A stretch of 64,000 nucleotides of DNA from an uncultured SAR86 cluster bacterium (GTDB lineage Bacteria; Pseudomonadota; Gammaproteobacteria; Magnimaribacterales; D2472). This document shows positions 8,015 through 17,697 of this stretch, piece after piece. Location: positions 186,001 to 250,000 of the forward strand of contig CACLBJ010000001.1 in the NCBI GenBank assembly GCA_902605165.1, read 5' to 3'. The number at the start of each line of letters is the position of its first letter. Within the stretch, counting starts at the first letter, position 1. The notes under the pieces were generated by a model. That model was given only the letters and a program-made list of their open reading frames with translations, was not told where the DNA came from and did no database searches. The position numbers and the translations under genes are program-made.

Positions 8015-9791
8015 TTTGTTTATCTAGCCACTCTTTGAGAGGTGAGTAGTAATTAATTATAGATTTACCACTTAATTCTCTGACTCCAGTTAGTTCTTCA
8101 AAAGCATCTTGCCATGGAACACTGCTTCCTAGTGCAAGCATTGACTTTAATTTTTCACCTGCTTCAGGATTATTGTAAATTGTGCATTCATGAAGAGGTC
8201 CATCAAATCCAATATTATTACAAAGAGACTCGTGAAACTGATATTGCATAATTCTTGCTAAATAGTACCTAGTATATGGTGTATTTCCAGGAATATGATA
8301 TTTAGCTCCTGGATCAAAAGCATCATAATCCCTTGCTATAGGGGCCTCAACGCCCTGATATGACTCTCTTAATTCCCACCAAAGATTATTTAATTGATCA
8401 GTTTCTACATCACCTGAGAAGACTTGTGATCTCCACTTATCAAGGATAAGCGTCCATGGGATAACAACAATTCCCTCGAGGGCTTGCTTCATTAAAAGAG
8501 ATATTGGATCAGAAATTGCATTTAAATATTGCTCTTCATCTATGTAACCAAGCTCTTTCAAATATGCGGGTGTTATTGAAAGAGATAACAAATCGCCAAC
8601 AGCTTCGTGAAATCCATCATTTGCCCCACTTTCATATATTGATGGCAGATGGTTATAGGCTTGGTAGTAAAAAATGTGTCCGAGTTCATGATGAATAGTA
8701 ACGAAATCCTCTTCATTTTTTTGGATACACATTTTAATTCTTAAGTCCTCTTCAGAATCAAGATTCCATGCGGAAGCATGACAGGTTACATCTCTATCTC
8801 TAGGCTTAACAAAAAGGGATCTCTCCCAAAATGTATCAGCCAGCCTCTCGAATCCTAAAGAAACAAAGAAGTCTTCAGCAACTCTGACCATATCAACTTC
8901 AGAAAGATTTTCCTCTTGGATAATTTGTGTAAGGTTGATAGAGAAATCTGCTGATGAAGGCTCATAAACTAAGTCATATATGTTGTTCCAGGATTGTGCC
9001 CACATATTTCCTAAAATATGAGCAGGTATCATCCCATCTTTTTCAACAACATCGTCTCCATAAAACTCATTTAGCTCTCCTCTTACATGGCAATGAAGCG
9101 AATCATAAAGAGGCTTTACCTCCTCCCAAACTCTGTCTACATCAGATAAGAATTCATCTGAGCTCATATCATATTTGCTAAACCATAAGTCGCTAAGACC
9201 ATTGAAACCAAGATCTTTGGAGCCCATTTCGCCTATTTCTACCATTCTCAGATATTTTTCTTTCATTGGCTTGCCAATCTCTCTCCAACCGGACCATGCC
9301 ATTAGAAGATCGTTTGGATTCCTGGAGTTATCGATGATTTGTTCGAATCCCTCTAAATCATAGCAAGTGCCATCTTCAAAACAATGTCTTCCACTCCCAT
9401 ACATAGCAGAGAGTTCAGCTTTTAAGTTGGCTATTTCAGTAGCAAGATCTTCATCTAAAGGTGATGGCATAACAAAACCGCTCTTAACAAAATTAAGTTT
9501 TCTTCTAGTATCTTTTGATACATCCACATCATCAAATTCAGCTGCTCGTCTTGCATTCTCAACAGACAAAAGGCTGTATCTTTTGCTATAGTCAGCAACA
9601 ACTTTTTGTGAGTCATAAGTAATGAAGTTAGACGAAATCCAATAAGCTGAGCTTGCAATTGGTCCTTCTTTAGAACTGAATTCCTCCATCTTGTCTAAGA
9701 AAAGAATTGCATCTTCTTCTGTGAGCTTGGTTTCATTAGAGCATCCTTGGAGTAAAAGGATTGCAAATGTATAAATAAAGAATTTGTTCAT
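7989..9791 (-). CDS. M2-family peptidyl-dipeptidase (ACE-like) lipoprotein
   Basis: The 600-residue product resembles angiotensin-converting-enzyme-type peptidyl-dipeptidases, which release C-terminal dipeptides. It has a lipoprotein signal (LLLQGC, Cys17), so it is probably anchored facing the periplasm. The zinc motif HHELGH lies near residue 367 with FHEAVGD, carrying the third zinc ligand, about 27 residues later. Also present are GANDGFHEA and the C-terminal YYLARIMQYQFHESLC. Length is typical for single-domain bacterial ACE. The start has a GGGAG ribosome-binding site. It likely takes part in peptide utilisation. Confidence 0.9.
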   Translation of the reverse strand: MNKFFIYTFAILLLQGCSNETKLTEEDAILFLDKMEEFSSKEGPIASSAYWISSNFITYDSQKVVADYSKRYSLLSVENARRAAEFDDVDVSKDTRRKLNFVKSGFVMPSPLDEDLATEIANLKAELSAMYGSGRHCFEDGTCYDLEGFEQIIDNSRNPNDLLMAWSGWREIGKPMKEKYLRMVEIGEMGSKDLGFNGLSDLWFSKYDMSSDEFLSDVDRVWEEVKPLYDSLHCHVRGELNEFYGDDVVEKDGMIPAHILGNMWAQSWNNIYDLVYEPSSADFSINLTQIIQEENLSEVDMVRVAEDFFVSLGFERLADTFWERSLFVKPRDRDVTCHASAWNLDSEEDLRIKMCIQKNEEDFVTIHHELGHIFYYQAYNHLPSIYESGANDGFHEAVGDLLSLSITPAYLKELGYIDEEQYLNAISDPISLLMKQALEGIVVIPWTLILDKWRSQVFSGDVETDQLNNLWWELRESYQGVEAPIARDYDAFDPGAKYHIPGNTPYTRYYLARIMQYQFHESLCNNIGFDGPLHECTIYNNPEAGEKLKSMLALGSSVPWQDAFEELTGVRELSGKSIINYYSPLKEWLDKQNEGRQCGW

Positions 9792-9832
9792 TTAATAACT
9801 CCCAATTAAAATGAGTAAACATATTGTAAACC

Positions 9833-10402
9833 ATGAAGATACCAACAAATCAATTTAGAACGGGAACAAAAATACTTCTTGATGGAGCGCCATGCTCGGT
9901 GCTAAGTCATGAGTTTCATAAGCCAGGAAAAGGTCAAGCAGTTGTAAGAATAAAATATAGAAATTTGTTATCAGGAAATGTTATTGAAAAAACTTTTAAA
10001 TCTAACGAAAGTGTAGAGCTTGCTGATGTTACTGTAAAAGAAATGGCATTTTTGTATAAAGATGAATCAAAATGGTACTTTATGGATAACAGTTCTTATG
10101 AACAAATAGAGCTGGATGAAAAGATTATGATTGATGCAAAAAAATGGCTTATTGGTGAGGAGCTTTGTGAAATAGTGCTTTGGAATGACTTAGCTATAGC
10201 AATTAGTGTTCCAAAAATTGTAAGTTTAAAGATTGAAACATCTGAACCTGGTGTAAAAGGAGATACGGTGTCCGGAGCTCAAAAACCAGCAGTTCTTGAA
10301 ACTGGAGTTTCAATTCAAGTCCCTCTTTTTGTTGAGGAAGGTGAAGTTGTTAAAGTGGATACTCGTTCATCAGAATATTTAGGAAGAGCGAATGATAACT
10401 GA
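9833..10402 (+). CDS. efp: Translation elongation factor P
   Basis: EF-P relieves ribosome stalling at polyproline stretches. The 189-residue protein has the three expected beta-barrel domains. The domain I loop HKPGKGQA carries Lys33, equivalent to the lysine beta-lysylated by EpmA/EpmB in E. coli. The C-terminal signature GDTVSGAQKPAVLETG is present. EpmA and EpmB are not encoded in this window, so the modification route is unknown. The gene starts 41 bases from the divergent M2 peptidase and overlaps argS by 11 bases. Confidence 0.96.
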   Translation: MKIPTNQFRTGTKILLDGAPCSVLSHEFHKPGKGQAVVRIKYRNLLSGNVIEKTFKSNESVELADVTVKEMAFLYKDESKWYFMDNSSYEQIELDEKIMIDAKKWLIGEELCEIVLWNDLAIAISVPKIVSLKIETSEPGVKGDTVSGAQKPAVLETGVSIQVPLFVEEGEVVKVDTRSSEYLGRANDN

Positions 10403-12089
10403 CGAAATACGGAATAAGATTCTAAGCCATATTGATAAGCACTTCTCTGAAGAAGAGGTTTCAGCAGCTTCTTCAAAGTTCCAGATAGAGATACCTGATA
10501 GTTCTGAGAAAGGTGATCTTACATGCAATATTGCTCTTATATTAGGCAATATTACTAAAAATAATCCTAAAGAAATTGGTCTTGAGATTGGAAATGTCTT
10601 AAAGGACATTAATTCAATAAGCTCTATTGAGGTTGCAGGCCCTGGATTTATTAATATCTTTCTTAATCACTCTGGGACTCTAAAAATAATTAAAGATATT
10701 CTTGATAAGAAAACTATTCGTAAGGCAGAGGATCCAAAAAGTATTCAAGTCGAATTCGTCTCAGCAAATCCAACCGGTCCACTTCATGTTGGCCATGGAA
10801 GAGGTGCTATTTATGGAGACGTAATTTCAAAGCTACTTGAAAGAAAAGGCCATAAAGTTCAAAAGGAGTACTATGTAAATGATGCAGGAAGACAAATAGA
10901 TATTCTAACGGCTAGTGTATATCTAAGAGCTATAAATCTAGAAGATAATATTTTTCCTGAGAGTGCTTACAAAGGAAAATACATTCAGGAAATTGCTAAG
11001 AATGCTAATTTACAGGAATCTGTAAGTGTTGATGATCTCTTCAATAATCTCCCCGAGGATGAGGAGGAGAAGATCGATGAGATTATCTTGCATCTCAAAT
11101 CTGCCAGCGAGAAAGACTGGCACTCAACTAAAAAAGTATCATTAGAGAGTGTTCTTTCTGCTATAGAGAAAGATCTGAAAGATTTTGGTGTAACTTTTGA
11201 TAACTGGTTCTTGGAATCCTCTCTTTTAGGCACTGATTCAAAGATTAGTGCGGCTGTTCAACAACTAGATACAAAAAGTCTAATAGATAGTCGAGATGGA
11301 AATATTTGGTTTAAGTCTTCCGATTTTGGTGATGATAAGGATAGAGTTTTAATAAGGGCAGATGGAAGACAAACTTACTTCGCTTCTGATGTTGCTTATC
11401 ACAAGGATAAATTAGATAGAGGCTTTGATGAGATTATAAATATTTGGGGCTCTGATCATCATGGATATATTAAGAGAGTTGAAGCATCTCTAGAGGGCCT
11501 TGGCTATGATAAAAATAAACTTTCTGTGAAGCTGGTTCAGTTTGCAAATCTAATTAAAGGCGGTTTACCTGTAAAGATGTCCACAAGAAGTGGAGAATTT
11601 TACTCTCTTGAGGACTTATTGAGTGATGTTGGTTCTGATGTTGCTAGATTCTATTATCTCTCAAAACAAACTGATCAGCATTTGGATTTTGATCTAGACT
11701 TAGCAGTCTCTAGCAAAAAAGAGAATATGTACTACTACATTCAATATGCACATGCCAGAATATGCTCGCTTGAAAAAAAAGCTGGTCTAAAAAAATTTCC
11801 AGCAGAAAATATTTCTGAAGATCATGTAGATATTTGTTCTAATCTTATTCATGAGATCTCAAAATATCCAAATGTACTTGAGAAAACTTGCAACAACCTT
11901 TCACCACATTTATTAATCTTTTATCTAAAAGATTTAGCTTCAATTTTTCATAATTTTTACAACGACAACAAGATATTAGACAAGTCAGAATCTGAAAAAC
12001 TAACTATTCTTGCGGTTACACATGCTGCAAAGGAAATAATAGCGGATAGTCTTAGCTTGTTAGGTGTTAAAGCATTAGAAGAAATGTAA
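10392..12089 (+). CDS. argS: Arginyl-tRNA synthetase
   Basis: This 565-residue class I synthetase charges tRNA-Arg. Seen in order are an N-terminal additional domain (about residues 1-110), the HIGH-type motif HVGHGRGA (about 134) after SANPTGPL, IWGSDHHGYIKR (about 353), the KMSKS-equivalent KMSTRSG (about 395) and an alpha-helical anticodon-binding domain with YYIQYAHARI. Length matches the family. It starts inside efp, and the SPOR gene begins at the next base after its stop, so it forms part of a tight operon. Confidence 0.96.
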   Translation: MITDEIRNKILSHIDKHFSEEEVSAASSKFQIEIPDSSEKGDLTCNIALILGNITKNNPKEIGLEIGNVLKDINSISSIEVAGPGFINIFLNHSGTLKIIKDILDKKTIRKAEDPKSIQVEFVSANPTGPLHVGHGRGAIYGDVISKLLERKGHKVQKEYYVNDAGRQIDILTASVYLRAINLEDNIFPESAYKGKYIQEIAKNANLQESVSVDDLFNNLPEDEEEKIDEIILHLKSASEKDWHSTKKVSLESVLSAIEKDLKDFGVTFDNWFLESSLLGTDSKISAAVQQLDTKSLIDSRDGNIWFKSSDFGDDKDRVLIRADGRQTYFASDVAYHKDKLDRGFDEIINIWGSDHHGYIKRVEASLEGLGYDKNKLSVKLVQFANLIKGGLPVKMSTRSGEFYSLEDLLSDVGSDVARFYYLSKQTDQHLDFDLDLAVSSKKENMYYYIQYAHARICSLEKKAGLKKFPAENISEDHVDICSNLIHEISKYPNVLEKTCNNLSPHLLIFYLKDLASIFHNFYNDNKILDKSESEKLTILAVTHAAKEIIADSLSLLGVKALEEM

Positions 12090-12608
12090 ATGAAAGATTT
12101 CGCACAACAAAAAAAAGATATAAAGAAAAATAAAAGTGTTTCAAGCAGAAAAAGTGGTAGATCGCCAGTTCCTATAAAGCTCATTTTAGCTTTGATGGTT
12201 TTTCCATTCGTATTTCTTATGGGCTCTGGGCTATTCTTTAATACAGAGTCTGAGATTTATACAGTAGAAAAAACAGCAAATGATATTACTTTCACATTTG
12301 AGCAAGACCTCAAAGATGAAAATATATACCTTGAGCTAGAGAAGATTTATGAAGAGGCAACTTGTGAATCTTATCTTCAGATTGAAGCCTATGGTAAAAA
12401 GATATTTGCAGAAGAAACTTTAAATAAAATGGAAGAGTTAGGTTTTGAGCCCTACTTAGAGGAGGTAACATCTAAAAACTTTAATGGAATACTTTTCAGA
12501 GTAATGATTGGCCCCATGCAAAGCATCTCTGATACAAATAATGCCAGAGAAACTCTTATAAGAGCTGATTTTCTTCCTCTTCTAAGAACAAAATGTGTTC
12601 AAATATGA
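12090..12608 (+). CDS. SPOR-domain membrane protein (FtsN-like)
   Basis: This 172-residue protein has a basic cytoplasmic tail (about residues 1-28, rich in Lys/Ser), one membrane helix (about 29-50, ending MGSGLFF) and a C-terminal SPOR-like domain (about 90-170) with YLQIEAYGKKIFAEETLNKM and FRVMIGPMQSISDTNNARE. SPOR domains bind denuded glycan strands at the division septum. A SPOR gene directly after argS is a widespread gammaproteobacterial arrangement and is often annotated as FtsN. It lacks the long linker of classical FtsN, so the symbol is withheld. Confidence 0.8.
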   Translation: MKDFAQQKKDIKKNKSVSSRKSGRSPVPIKLILALMVFPFVFLMGSGLFFNTESEIYTVEKTANDITFTFEQDLKDENIYLELEKIYEEATCESYLQIEAYGKKIFAEETLNKMEELGFEPYLEEVTSKNFNGILFRVMIGPMQSISDTNNARETLIRADFLPLLRTKCVQI

Positions 12609-13279
12609 CGAAACCTTTTGCTGATTTCAAAGAAGATCTAAGGTTCTTTTGTAGTGAGAATGCAATCGATAATGACAAAATATCTGTTGTTGGTGTCTCC
12701 AAAAAAAAGAGCTTAGAAGATATATTGGAACTTTATAAGCTTGGTCTTAGAGATTTTGGTGAGAATTATGCTCAAGAACTTAATGAAAAATCTTTGGCCC
12801 TTAATTCAGAAAACATAAGATGGCATTTTATTGGTCCCATCCAAACCAATAAGATTGGTTTAATTGTAAAAAATTCTTATCTTGTTCATTCGGTTGATAG
12901 AGAAAAAGTAGTTAAAAAAATGGATCTTGAATCAAAAAAGATTAATAAAATACAAAAAGTGTTGGTTCAAGTAAATATTAGTGGGGAAGCCTCTAAATCT
13001 GGAATCTCCTCTGGTGATGTTGGAGAGTTTGTAGATTTTGTTGATAGCTTTGATAACTTAGAGCTTATTGGGCTAATGTTTATGCCAAATATTAACCAGG
13101 ATAAATCTTCACATATCAAAGAAATAATAGATTCTGTTGCTTTGTTTGAAAGTATGAAATCAAAAAAAAGAAATATAAAAGTTCTATCTTTGGGAACTTC
13201 ATCTGACTATAAAGAATGCATTAAAGAAGGGTCAAACCTCATAAGAGTTGGAGAAATTCTCTTTGGTCCTCGGCTTTGA
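12605..13279 (+). CDS. yggS: YggS/PLPBP family pyridoxal phosphate-binding protein
   Basis: PLPBP proteins maintain vitamin B6 and amino/keto acid homeostasis without known catalysis. The product (about 224 residues) has the PLP-lysine segment VVGVSKKKS near the N-terminus, DFGENYAQEL, IRWHFIGPIQTNK and the C-terminal phosphate-binding SLGTSSDYKECIKEGSNLIRVG. I place the start at the ATG at 12605, which forms an ATGA overlap with the SPOR gene; an in-frame ATG at 12593 is possible. The neighbour yggT is a classic partner in conserved proC-yggS-yggT style loci. Confidence 0.92.
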   Translation: MTKPFADFKEDLRFFCSENAIDNDKISVVGVSKKKSLEDILELYKLGLRDFGENYAQELNEKSLALNSENIRWHFIGPIQTNKIGLIVKNSYLVHSVDREKVVKKMDLESKKINKIQKVLVQVNISGEASKSGISSGDVGEFVDFVDSFDNLELIGLMFMPNINQDKSSHIKEIIDSVALFESMKSKKRNIKVLSLGTSSDYKECIKEGSNLIRVGEILFGPRL

Positions 13280-13295
13280 TTTATAATTCAATCTT

Positions 13296-13817
13296 ATGAA
13301 TAGTAGTTTGTTTTCTTTCCTAGAGCTTGTAAGTACAGGCCTAATGTTTATTGCTGTAATTTATTCTATTTTTTCTATATTCAAAGTTAATTATTTCAAT
13401 CCCATAGTTCAAATATTCGTTAAGATTGTAGATCCATTTACAAAAGTCTTTTTCGGGGTCAATAAATCTATATCAGGATTGATTGTCGCAATAGTTTTTA
13501 AGTTTTTAGGACTCTTAAGTTATGTGTCCAGTTATAGTTATATTCTGCTTATTTCTATAAGTTTTTTTGAGGTTCTTATCGTATTCTTTAAGATACTTTT
13601 TTACTTTGTTATTGCTGGTGTTGTTAAGAGTTGGGTTGCTCCATTTTCTGAAAATGATATGTGGAAGATTGTTGAGGAAGTTTCTAATAAAATTCTTGAT
13701 CCAATAAGAAAATTTATTCCAGCTATCGGTGGCTTAGATTTCTCTCCTATCTTTGCATTTATTTTACTTAATTCCATAAATGTTTTTCTGGCACAGCTTG
13801 CTGTTTCTATTCTCTAA
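13296..13817 (+). CDS. yggT: YggT-family membrane protein
   Basis: This 173-residue hydrophobic protein contains two YggT-type repeats, each a pair of membrane helices. The first (about residues 10-75) carries NPIVQIFVKIVDPFTK; the second (about 95-170) carries VSNKILDPIRKFIPAIGGLDFSPIFAFILL. The DP...RKxIP..GG..DxSP pattern is the family signature. YggT proteins are linked to osmotic/ion stress and envelope maintenance, but no activity is established. It lies between yggS (16 bases upstream) and metX (0 bases downstream). Confidence 0.9.
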   Translation: MNSSLFSFLELVSTGLMFIAVIYSIFSIFKVNYFNPIVQIFVKIVDPFTKVFFGVNKSISGLIVAIVFKFLGLLSYVSSYSYILLISISFFEVLIVFFKILFYFVIAGVVKSWVAPFSENDMWKIVEEVSNKILDPIRKFIPAIGGLDFSPIFAFILLNSINVFLAQLAVSIL

Positions 13818-14906
13818 ATGATTGTAGAAACAAAAAAAATACTTATTGATTCTAAATTAGAATTTGCTTCGGGAGAGGCTCTTGAAAGCTTTGAGTTAAT
13901 GACAGATTTTTATGGGGAGCTAAATGAGAAAAAAGATAATGCAGTCCTTGTGTGTCATGCATTCTCTGGAAGTCATCATGCTGCAGGAAAAAGGGATAGC
14001 AACATTGGTTGGTGGGATGAATTCATTGGTCCAGACAAAACAATAGATACAAATCGTTTCTTTGTGATCTCCGTAAACAATCTTGGAAGTTGTTTTGGTT
14101 CAAGTGGCCCACTTAGTAAAGATAAAAATGGGGAGAGGTTTAATAATAATTTTCCTCAGCTCGAGGTTATTGATTGGGTTGAATCTCAAAAAATGCTTGC
14201 CGATAAATTAGGAATAAAAAAGTGGCATTTAGTTATTGGTGGAAGTTTAGGCGGAATGCAGTCGCTTCAATGGGCTGTAAGTTATCCTAAAATGGTAAAA
14301 AAAGTTGGCATTCTTGCCTCTGCAGCTAAAACAAGCTCTCAAAATATTGCTTTGAACGAGGTTGAGAGAGAAGTTATAAGGAAAGATAGTGATTTTCATG
14401 GCGGAAAATATCTCGAATTTAACAAATCTCCAGTTAAAGGCCTTAAGGCTGCAAGGATGCTTGGTCATATAACTTATTTATCTGCTAAAAACATGGATCA
14501 GCGCTTTGGAAGAAAGTTACAAAACACTAATTCCAAAATAGCTGAAGATATTGATTTTGAAATTGAGAACTATCTTCAATACAAGGGAGGAAAGTTTGCA
14601 GAATCATTTGATGCTAATTCATATATTCTTTTAACAAAAGTTATGGATAAATTTGACATTGCTCATGGGTATGACAACAGTCTTGAAGTTGCTCTTGAAA
14701 ACATTGATGCCGAAGTTCTAGTTGTATCATTTACCTCAGATTGGATGTTCCCTTCAAGCAATGGAAAAGAGATATGTTTGGCATCAATCAAAGCGAATAA
14801 AAAATGTTCATATATTGAATTAGAAGGAGAGCATGGTCATGATAGCTTCCTTTATCCAAATGAAGATTACCAAAATGCTATAAAAAACTTTATCGAATCA
14901 AAATGA
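13818..14906 (+). CDS. metX: Homoserine O-acyltransferase MetX
   Basis: This alpha/beta-hydrolase enzyme activates homoserine with acetyl- or succinyl-CoA at the entry to methionine biosynthesis. In the 362-residue product, CHAFSGSHHAAG precedes the nucleophile motif VIGGSLGGMQSLQW (Ser near residue 143); the acid is in SFTSDWMFPS (about 307) and the histidine in GEHGHDSFL (about 340). Length is normal. Acetyl versus succinyl specificity cannot be decided here, although a metW partner often accompanies the succinyltransferase type in gammaproteobacteria. It overlaps metW by 4 bases. Confidence 0.94.
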   Translation: MIVETKKILIDSKLEFASGEALESFELMTDFYGELNEKKDNAVLVCHAFSGSHHAAGKRDSNIGWWDEFIGPDKTIDTNRFFVISVNNLGSCFGSSGPLSKDKNGERFNNNFPQLEVIDWVESQKMLADKLGIKKWHLVIGGSLGGMQSLQWAVSYPKMVKKVGILASAAKTSSQNIALNEVEREVIRKDSDFHGGKYLEFNKSPVKGLKAARMLGHITYLSAKNMDQRFGRKLQNTNSKIAEDIDFEIENYLQYKGGKFAESFDANSYILLTKVMDKFDIAHGYDNSLEVALENIDAEVLVVSFTSDWMFPSSNGKEICLASIKANKKCSYIELEGEHGHDSFLYPNEDYQNAIKNFIESK

Positions 14907-15496
14907 AATCAGATTTTAAGAGAATAATTGAAAAATGGATTCCGCAAAATACTAAAGTGCTTGACTTAGGCTGTGGTGATGGAGATCTTTTGGAACACCT
15001 TAAAAATTCGAAAAATGTTAATGGTTTTGGTATTGAAATAGATATTTCTAAAGCTAATGAGTGTCTTAGAAGAAATATCCCAGTTATGCAGTGTGATATT
15101 GATGAGGGTATTAGAGAGTTCAATGATTTAGACTTCGATGTAACGATAATGGCGAATTCAATTCAGTGTCTTAAAAATCCTAATATAGCTCTTCAAAATA
15201 TCCTTAATATCTCTAGTAAATGTATTGTTACTCTTCCCAACTTTGCTCACTGGTCCTGCAGATTAGATTTATTTTTAGGAAAGATGCCAGTTACAAAGAA
15301 TCTTCCAGTGCCTTGGTATGAAACTAAGAATATTCATTTGTGCACTATTAAAGACTTCGAAGAACTTTGTAAGGAGTTAGATTTGTTTGTAATCGAGAAA
15401 TTATATTTAAACAACAGCTTCAAGGAGAGTCCTTTAACAAAATTATTACCTAATCTTTTTGCTGCCGAAGGTGTGTACTTAATTGAAAGGAAATAA
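14903..15496 (+). CDS. metW: Methionine biosynthesis protein MetW
   Basis: MetW is a SAM-dependent methyltransferase-fold protein encoded next to metX and required with it for methionine synthesis in many Proteobacteria. The 197-residue product has motif I VLDLGCGDGDLLEHL (about residues 20-34), MQCDIDEGI, and the family-specific stretch VTLPNFAHWSCRLDLFLGKMPVT followed by PWYETKNIHLCTIKDFEEL. The ATGA overlap with metX supports joint translation. Its exact activity remains unsettled in the literature. Confidence 0.94.
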   Translation: MKSDFKRIIEKWIPQNTKVLDLGCGDGDLLEHLKNSKNVNGFGIEIDISKANECLRRNIPVMQCDIDEGIREFNDLDFDVTIMANSIQCLKNPNIALQNILNISSKCIVTLPNFAHWSCRLDLFLGKMPVTKNLPVPWYETKNIHLCTIKDFEELCKELDLFVIEKLYLNNSFKESPLTKLLPNLFAAEGVYLIERK

Positions 15497-16076
15497 ATTA
15501 ATTATAGCCTCCTCCAATAAGGGGAAAATTAGCGAATTCCAAAAGATTCTTCCGCATTTTGAATGTATTCCTCAATCAGCTTTTAATATTTGTGATGTTG
15601 AAGAAACAGGAAAAGATTTTGAAGAGAACGCTATTCTGAAAGCCAAAAATGCATTTTTGGAGACAAATATTCCTTGTATTGGTGATGACTCAGGTTTGAT
15701 CGTCCCTGCAATTAATAATGAGCCTGGCCTTTATTCGGCTAGATATGCAGGAGTTAATGCAACAGATAGCGATAATAGAAATAAACTTATATCCAAACTA
15801 AAAGATGGAAAGCTTGAATCAACTTATGCGTATTTTTTTTGTTGCATTATTGCTGTGGGGATAAAAAGTCAAAATGAGATTATAGTTTGTACTGGAAAAG
15901 TTGAGGGTGAGGTCAAAACTATAGAGAGAGGTAAAAAAGGTTTTGGTTATGATCCAATGTTTTATCCTAGAGGATATTCTGAGTCCTTCGCGGAACTTAA
16001 TTCTCTAGAAAAGAATAAAATAAGTCATAGAGGTCTAGCTCTAAAAAAACTTATGGAAGAATTAAATAAGACTTAA
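15483..16076 (+). CDS. rdgB: XTP/dITP pyrophosphatase (RdgB/HAM1 family)
   Basis: RdgB hydrolyses non-canonical purine triphosphates so they are not incorporated into nucleic acids. The 197-residue product begins KLIIASSNKGKISEFQKIL, has GDDSGLIVPAINNEPGLYSARYAG (about residues 65-88) and the C-terminal GKKGFGYDPMFYPRGYSESFAEL and SHRGLALKKL. The start codon is TTG at 15483, inside the metW 3' end; no ATG exists upstream of the conserved N-terminus. The gene converges on trmB, with their 3' ends overlapping by 15 bases. Confidence 0.94.
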   Translation: MKGNKLIIASSNKGKISEFQKILPHFECIPQSAFNICDVEETGKDFEENAILKAKNAFLETNIPCIGDDSGLIVPAINNEPGLYSARYAGVNATDSDNRNKLISKLKDGKLESTYAYFFCCIIAVGIKSQNEIIVCTGKVEGEVKTIERGKKGFGYDPMFYPRGYSESFAELNSLEKNKISHRGLALKKLMEELNKT

Positions 16077-16706
16077 TTTGAAGCTATATATTTCTCGTCC
16101 TTCATTGATTCCTTTTTTTTGAAACTTAGAAAACTCTCTCCCAGGTATTTGCTTTATAGTCTCAACAGAAAACTTATCTTCAAAATCTCTTAATACATCT
16201 TGTATATGTTCAGCATAGTTTTTCCAATCTGTAGAAAGAAAAAGGAGTGAATTTGGTTTCAAGCATGCTTGAATGCGTGCAAAAAATTCTTTATTTAAAA
16301 GTCTTCTTTTGTGATGTCTGTCTTTTGGCCATGGGTCAGGACAAATAATATAAACTTCATCAAATCTAAAACCCTCTTCTTCAAAAATAAGATCTCTTAT
16401 ATCTCCTTCATGAATGCATATATTTTCTAGTGAATGCTCTCTAATTTTCCCAATTAAATTCCCAATTCCAGATTTGTACACTTCAGATGCTAAAAATAAT
16501 GTATTGTTTTTTTCTTTTGCAAAGGAAAAGAAATCTTCTCCGTTACCAAAACCTATTTCAAGTGCAATTTTATCGAATGATGGATTGTCATTTAGAGTAT
16601 TAGGATGTTTCAACGAATAATCTGCTAAAAAACTTAGATTTTTTTCTTGAAGCTTTGTTATTCTTCCTTTTCTTCTAGCAAAGCTTGGTAGAAAGTTATA
16701 TCTCAA
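16062..16706 (-). CDS. trmB: tRNA (guanine-N7-)-methyltransferase TrmB
   Basis: TrmB forms m7G46 in the variable loop of tRNAs. The 214-residue product has the SAM motif ALEIGFGNGEDFFSFA (about residues 48-63), SEVYKSGIGNLI, HEGDIRDL, and the signature VYIICPDPWPKDRHHKRRLLN (positions about 118-138), which is diagnostic for TrmB. It is the last gene of the rpoH-thiS-thiG-trmB run, starting directly after the thiG stop. Its 3' end overlaps rdgB on the other strand by 15 bases. Confidence 0.95.
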   Translation of the reverse strand: MRYNFLPSFARRKGRITKLQEKNLSFLADYSLKHPNTLNDNPSFDKIALEIGFGNGEDFFSFAKEKNNTLFLASEVYKSGIGNLIGKIREHSLENICIHEGDIRDLIFEEEGFRFDEVYIICPDPWPKDRHHKRRLLNKEFFARIQACLKPNSLLFLSTDWKNYAEHIQDVLRDFEDKFSVETIKQIPGREFSKFQKKGINEGREIYSFKLSLI

Positions 16707-17504
16707 CTACTTTATCACTCCATCATCAGGAGACGATTTCGATGCATATAGTCTCTTCTGCATTCTTCCGGCCAAGAATGCTTCTCTACCTGACTCAATT
16801 GCTTTTTTCATAGCTGAGGCCATGAGAATTGGATTTTTGGCTTCGGCTATCGCTGTATTCATTAATACACCATCGCATCCTAGCTCCATTGCTATAGCTG
16901 CATCCGAAGCAGTTCCTACTCCTGCATCAACTATTATTGGTTTATTTGAGTTCTCCAAAATTATCTCTATATTGTATGGGTTTGTTATTCCTAATCCTGA
17001 ACCAATGGGAGCTGCTAAAGGCATTATTGAAACACATCCAATGTCATCAAGCTCTTTACATAATATTGGATCATCGGTGCAATAAACCATTACTTCAAAA
17101 TTATCTTCAACCAACACTTTTGCAGCTTCAAGTGTTTGGGTCATATTTGGAAATAGAGTTCTTTCATCCCCAAGAACCTCTAATTTGACTAGATTATGGC
17201 CATCTAATAGCTCCCTTGCTAGATTGCAAGTTCGAACCGCATCATCCACACTATAGCAGCCTGCTGTATTGGGAAGAATTATAAATTCTTCAGGATTTAA
17301 GAAATTAAGAAGGTTTGGTTCATCTTTGTTTTGGCCAATATTGGTTCTTCTAATTGCAACAGTAACTACATGCGCTCCAGATGCAACTATTGCGGCTTGT
17401 GTTTCTTGGAAATCTTTATATTTTCCTGTGCCAACCAAGAGCCTGGACGAGAATTCTCTAGAACCGATAACCAGCTTATCCAATTTATCCTCCGCCAACG
17501 GCAA
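16707..17504 (-). CDS. thiG: Thiazole synthase ThiG
   Basis: ThiG condenses deoxyxylulose phosphate, dehydroglycine and ThiS thiocarboxylate into the thiazole moiety of thiamine. The 265-residue TIM-barrel product contains [13 protein letters not shown] (about residue 20), [22 protein letters not shown], the imine-forming lysine in [30 protein letters not shown] and [25 protein letters not shown] in order. It overlaps thiS by 20 bases. No thiamine riboswitch is visible ahead of this group, and other thi genes are absent from the window. Confidence 0.96.
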   Translation of the reverse strand: MPLAEDKLDKLVIGSREFSSRLLVGTGKYKDFQETQAAIVASGAHVVTVAIRRTNIGQNKDEPNLLNFLNPEEFIILPNTAGCYSVDDAVRTCNLARELLDGHNLVKLEVLGDERTLFPNMTQTLEAAKVLVEDNFEVMVYCTDDPILCKELDDIGCVSIMPLAAPIGSGLGITNPYNIEIILENSNKPIIVDAGVGTASDAAIAMELGCDGVLMNTAIAEAKNPILMASAMKKAIESGREAFLAGRMQKRLYASKSSPDDGVIK

Positions 17505-17697
17505 TAACTATTTCAACAACGTCTTTGTCATTGAGAGTATAGTTATCAATCTGAGATTTTGGAACAATCTCTCGATTTATTTCTACAGCGAATCTTGCTT
17601 CCTGGAGATTTAAACTATCTACAAGTTCTTTGAGGGAGTTCGATTTTAGGAGGATTTCTGAGCCGTTAAGGATAATGCCTATTGTTTTAGCATTCAC
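17485..17697 (-). CDS. thiS: Sulfur carrier protein ThiS
   Basis: ThiS is a 70-residue ubiquitin-fold protein whose C-terminal Gly-Gly is adenylated and thiocarboxylated to donate sulfur for thiazole formation. The product ends IVIAVGGG and has the beta-grasp pattern, with [10 protein letters not shown] in the middle and DVVEIV before the tail. It overlaps thiG by 20 bases and rpoH by 4 bases (ATGA), so it appears translationally coupled to both. Confidence 0.93.
   Translation of the reverse strand: MNAKTIGIILNGSEILLKSNSLKELVDSLNLQEARFAVEINREIVPKSQIDNYTLNDKDVVEIVIAVGGG

Noticed and set aside
9335-9365. GTTCGAATCC reminiscent of a tRNA T-loop
   Set aside because: It lies inside the M2 peptidase coding frame and no acceptor, D or anticodon stem can be drawn around it.
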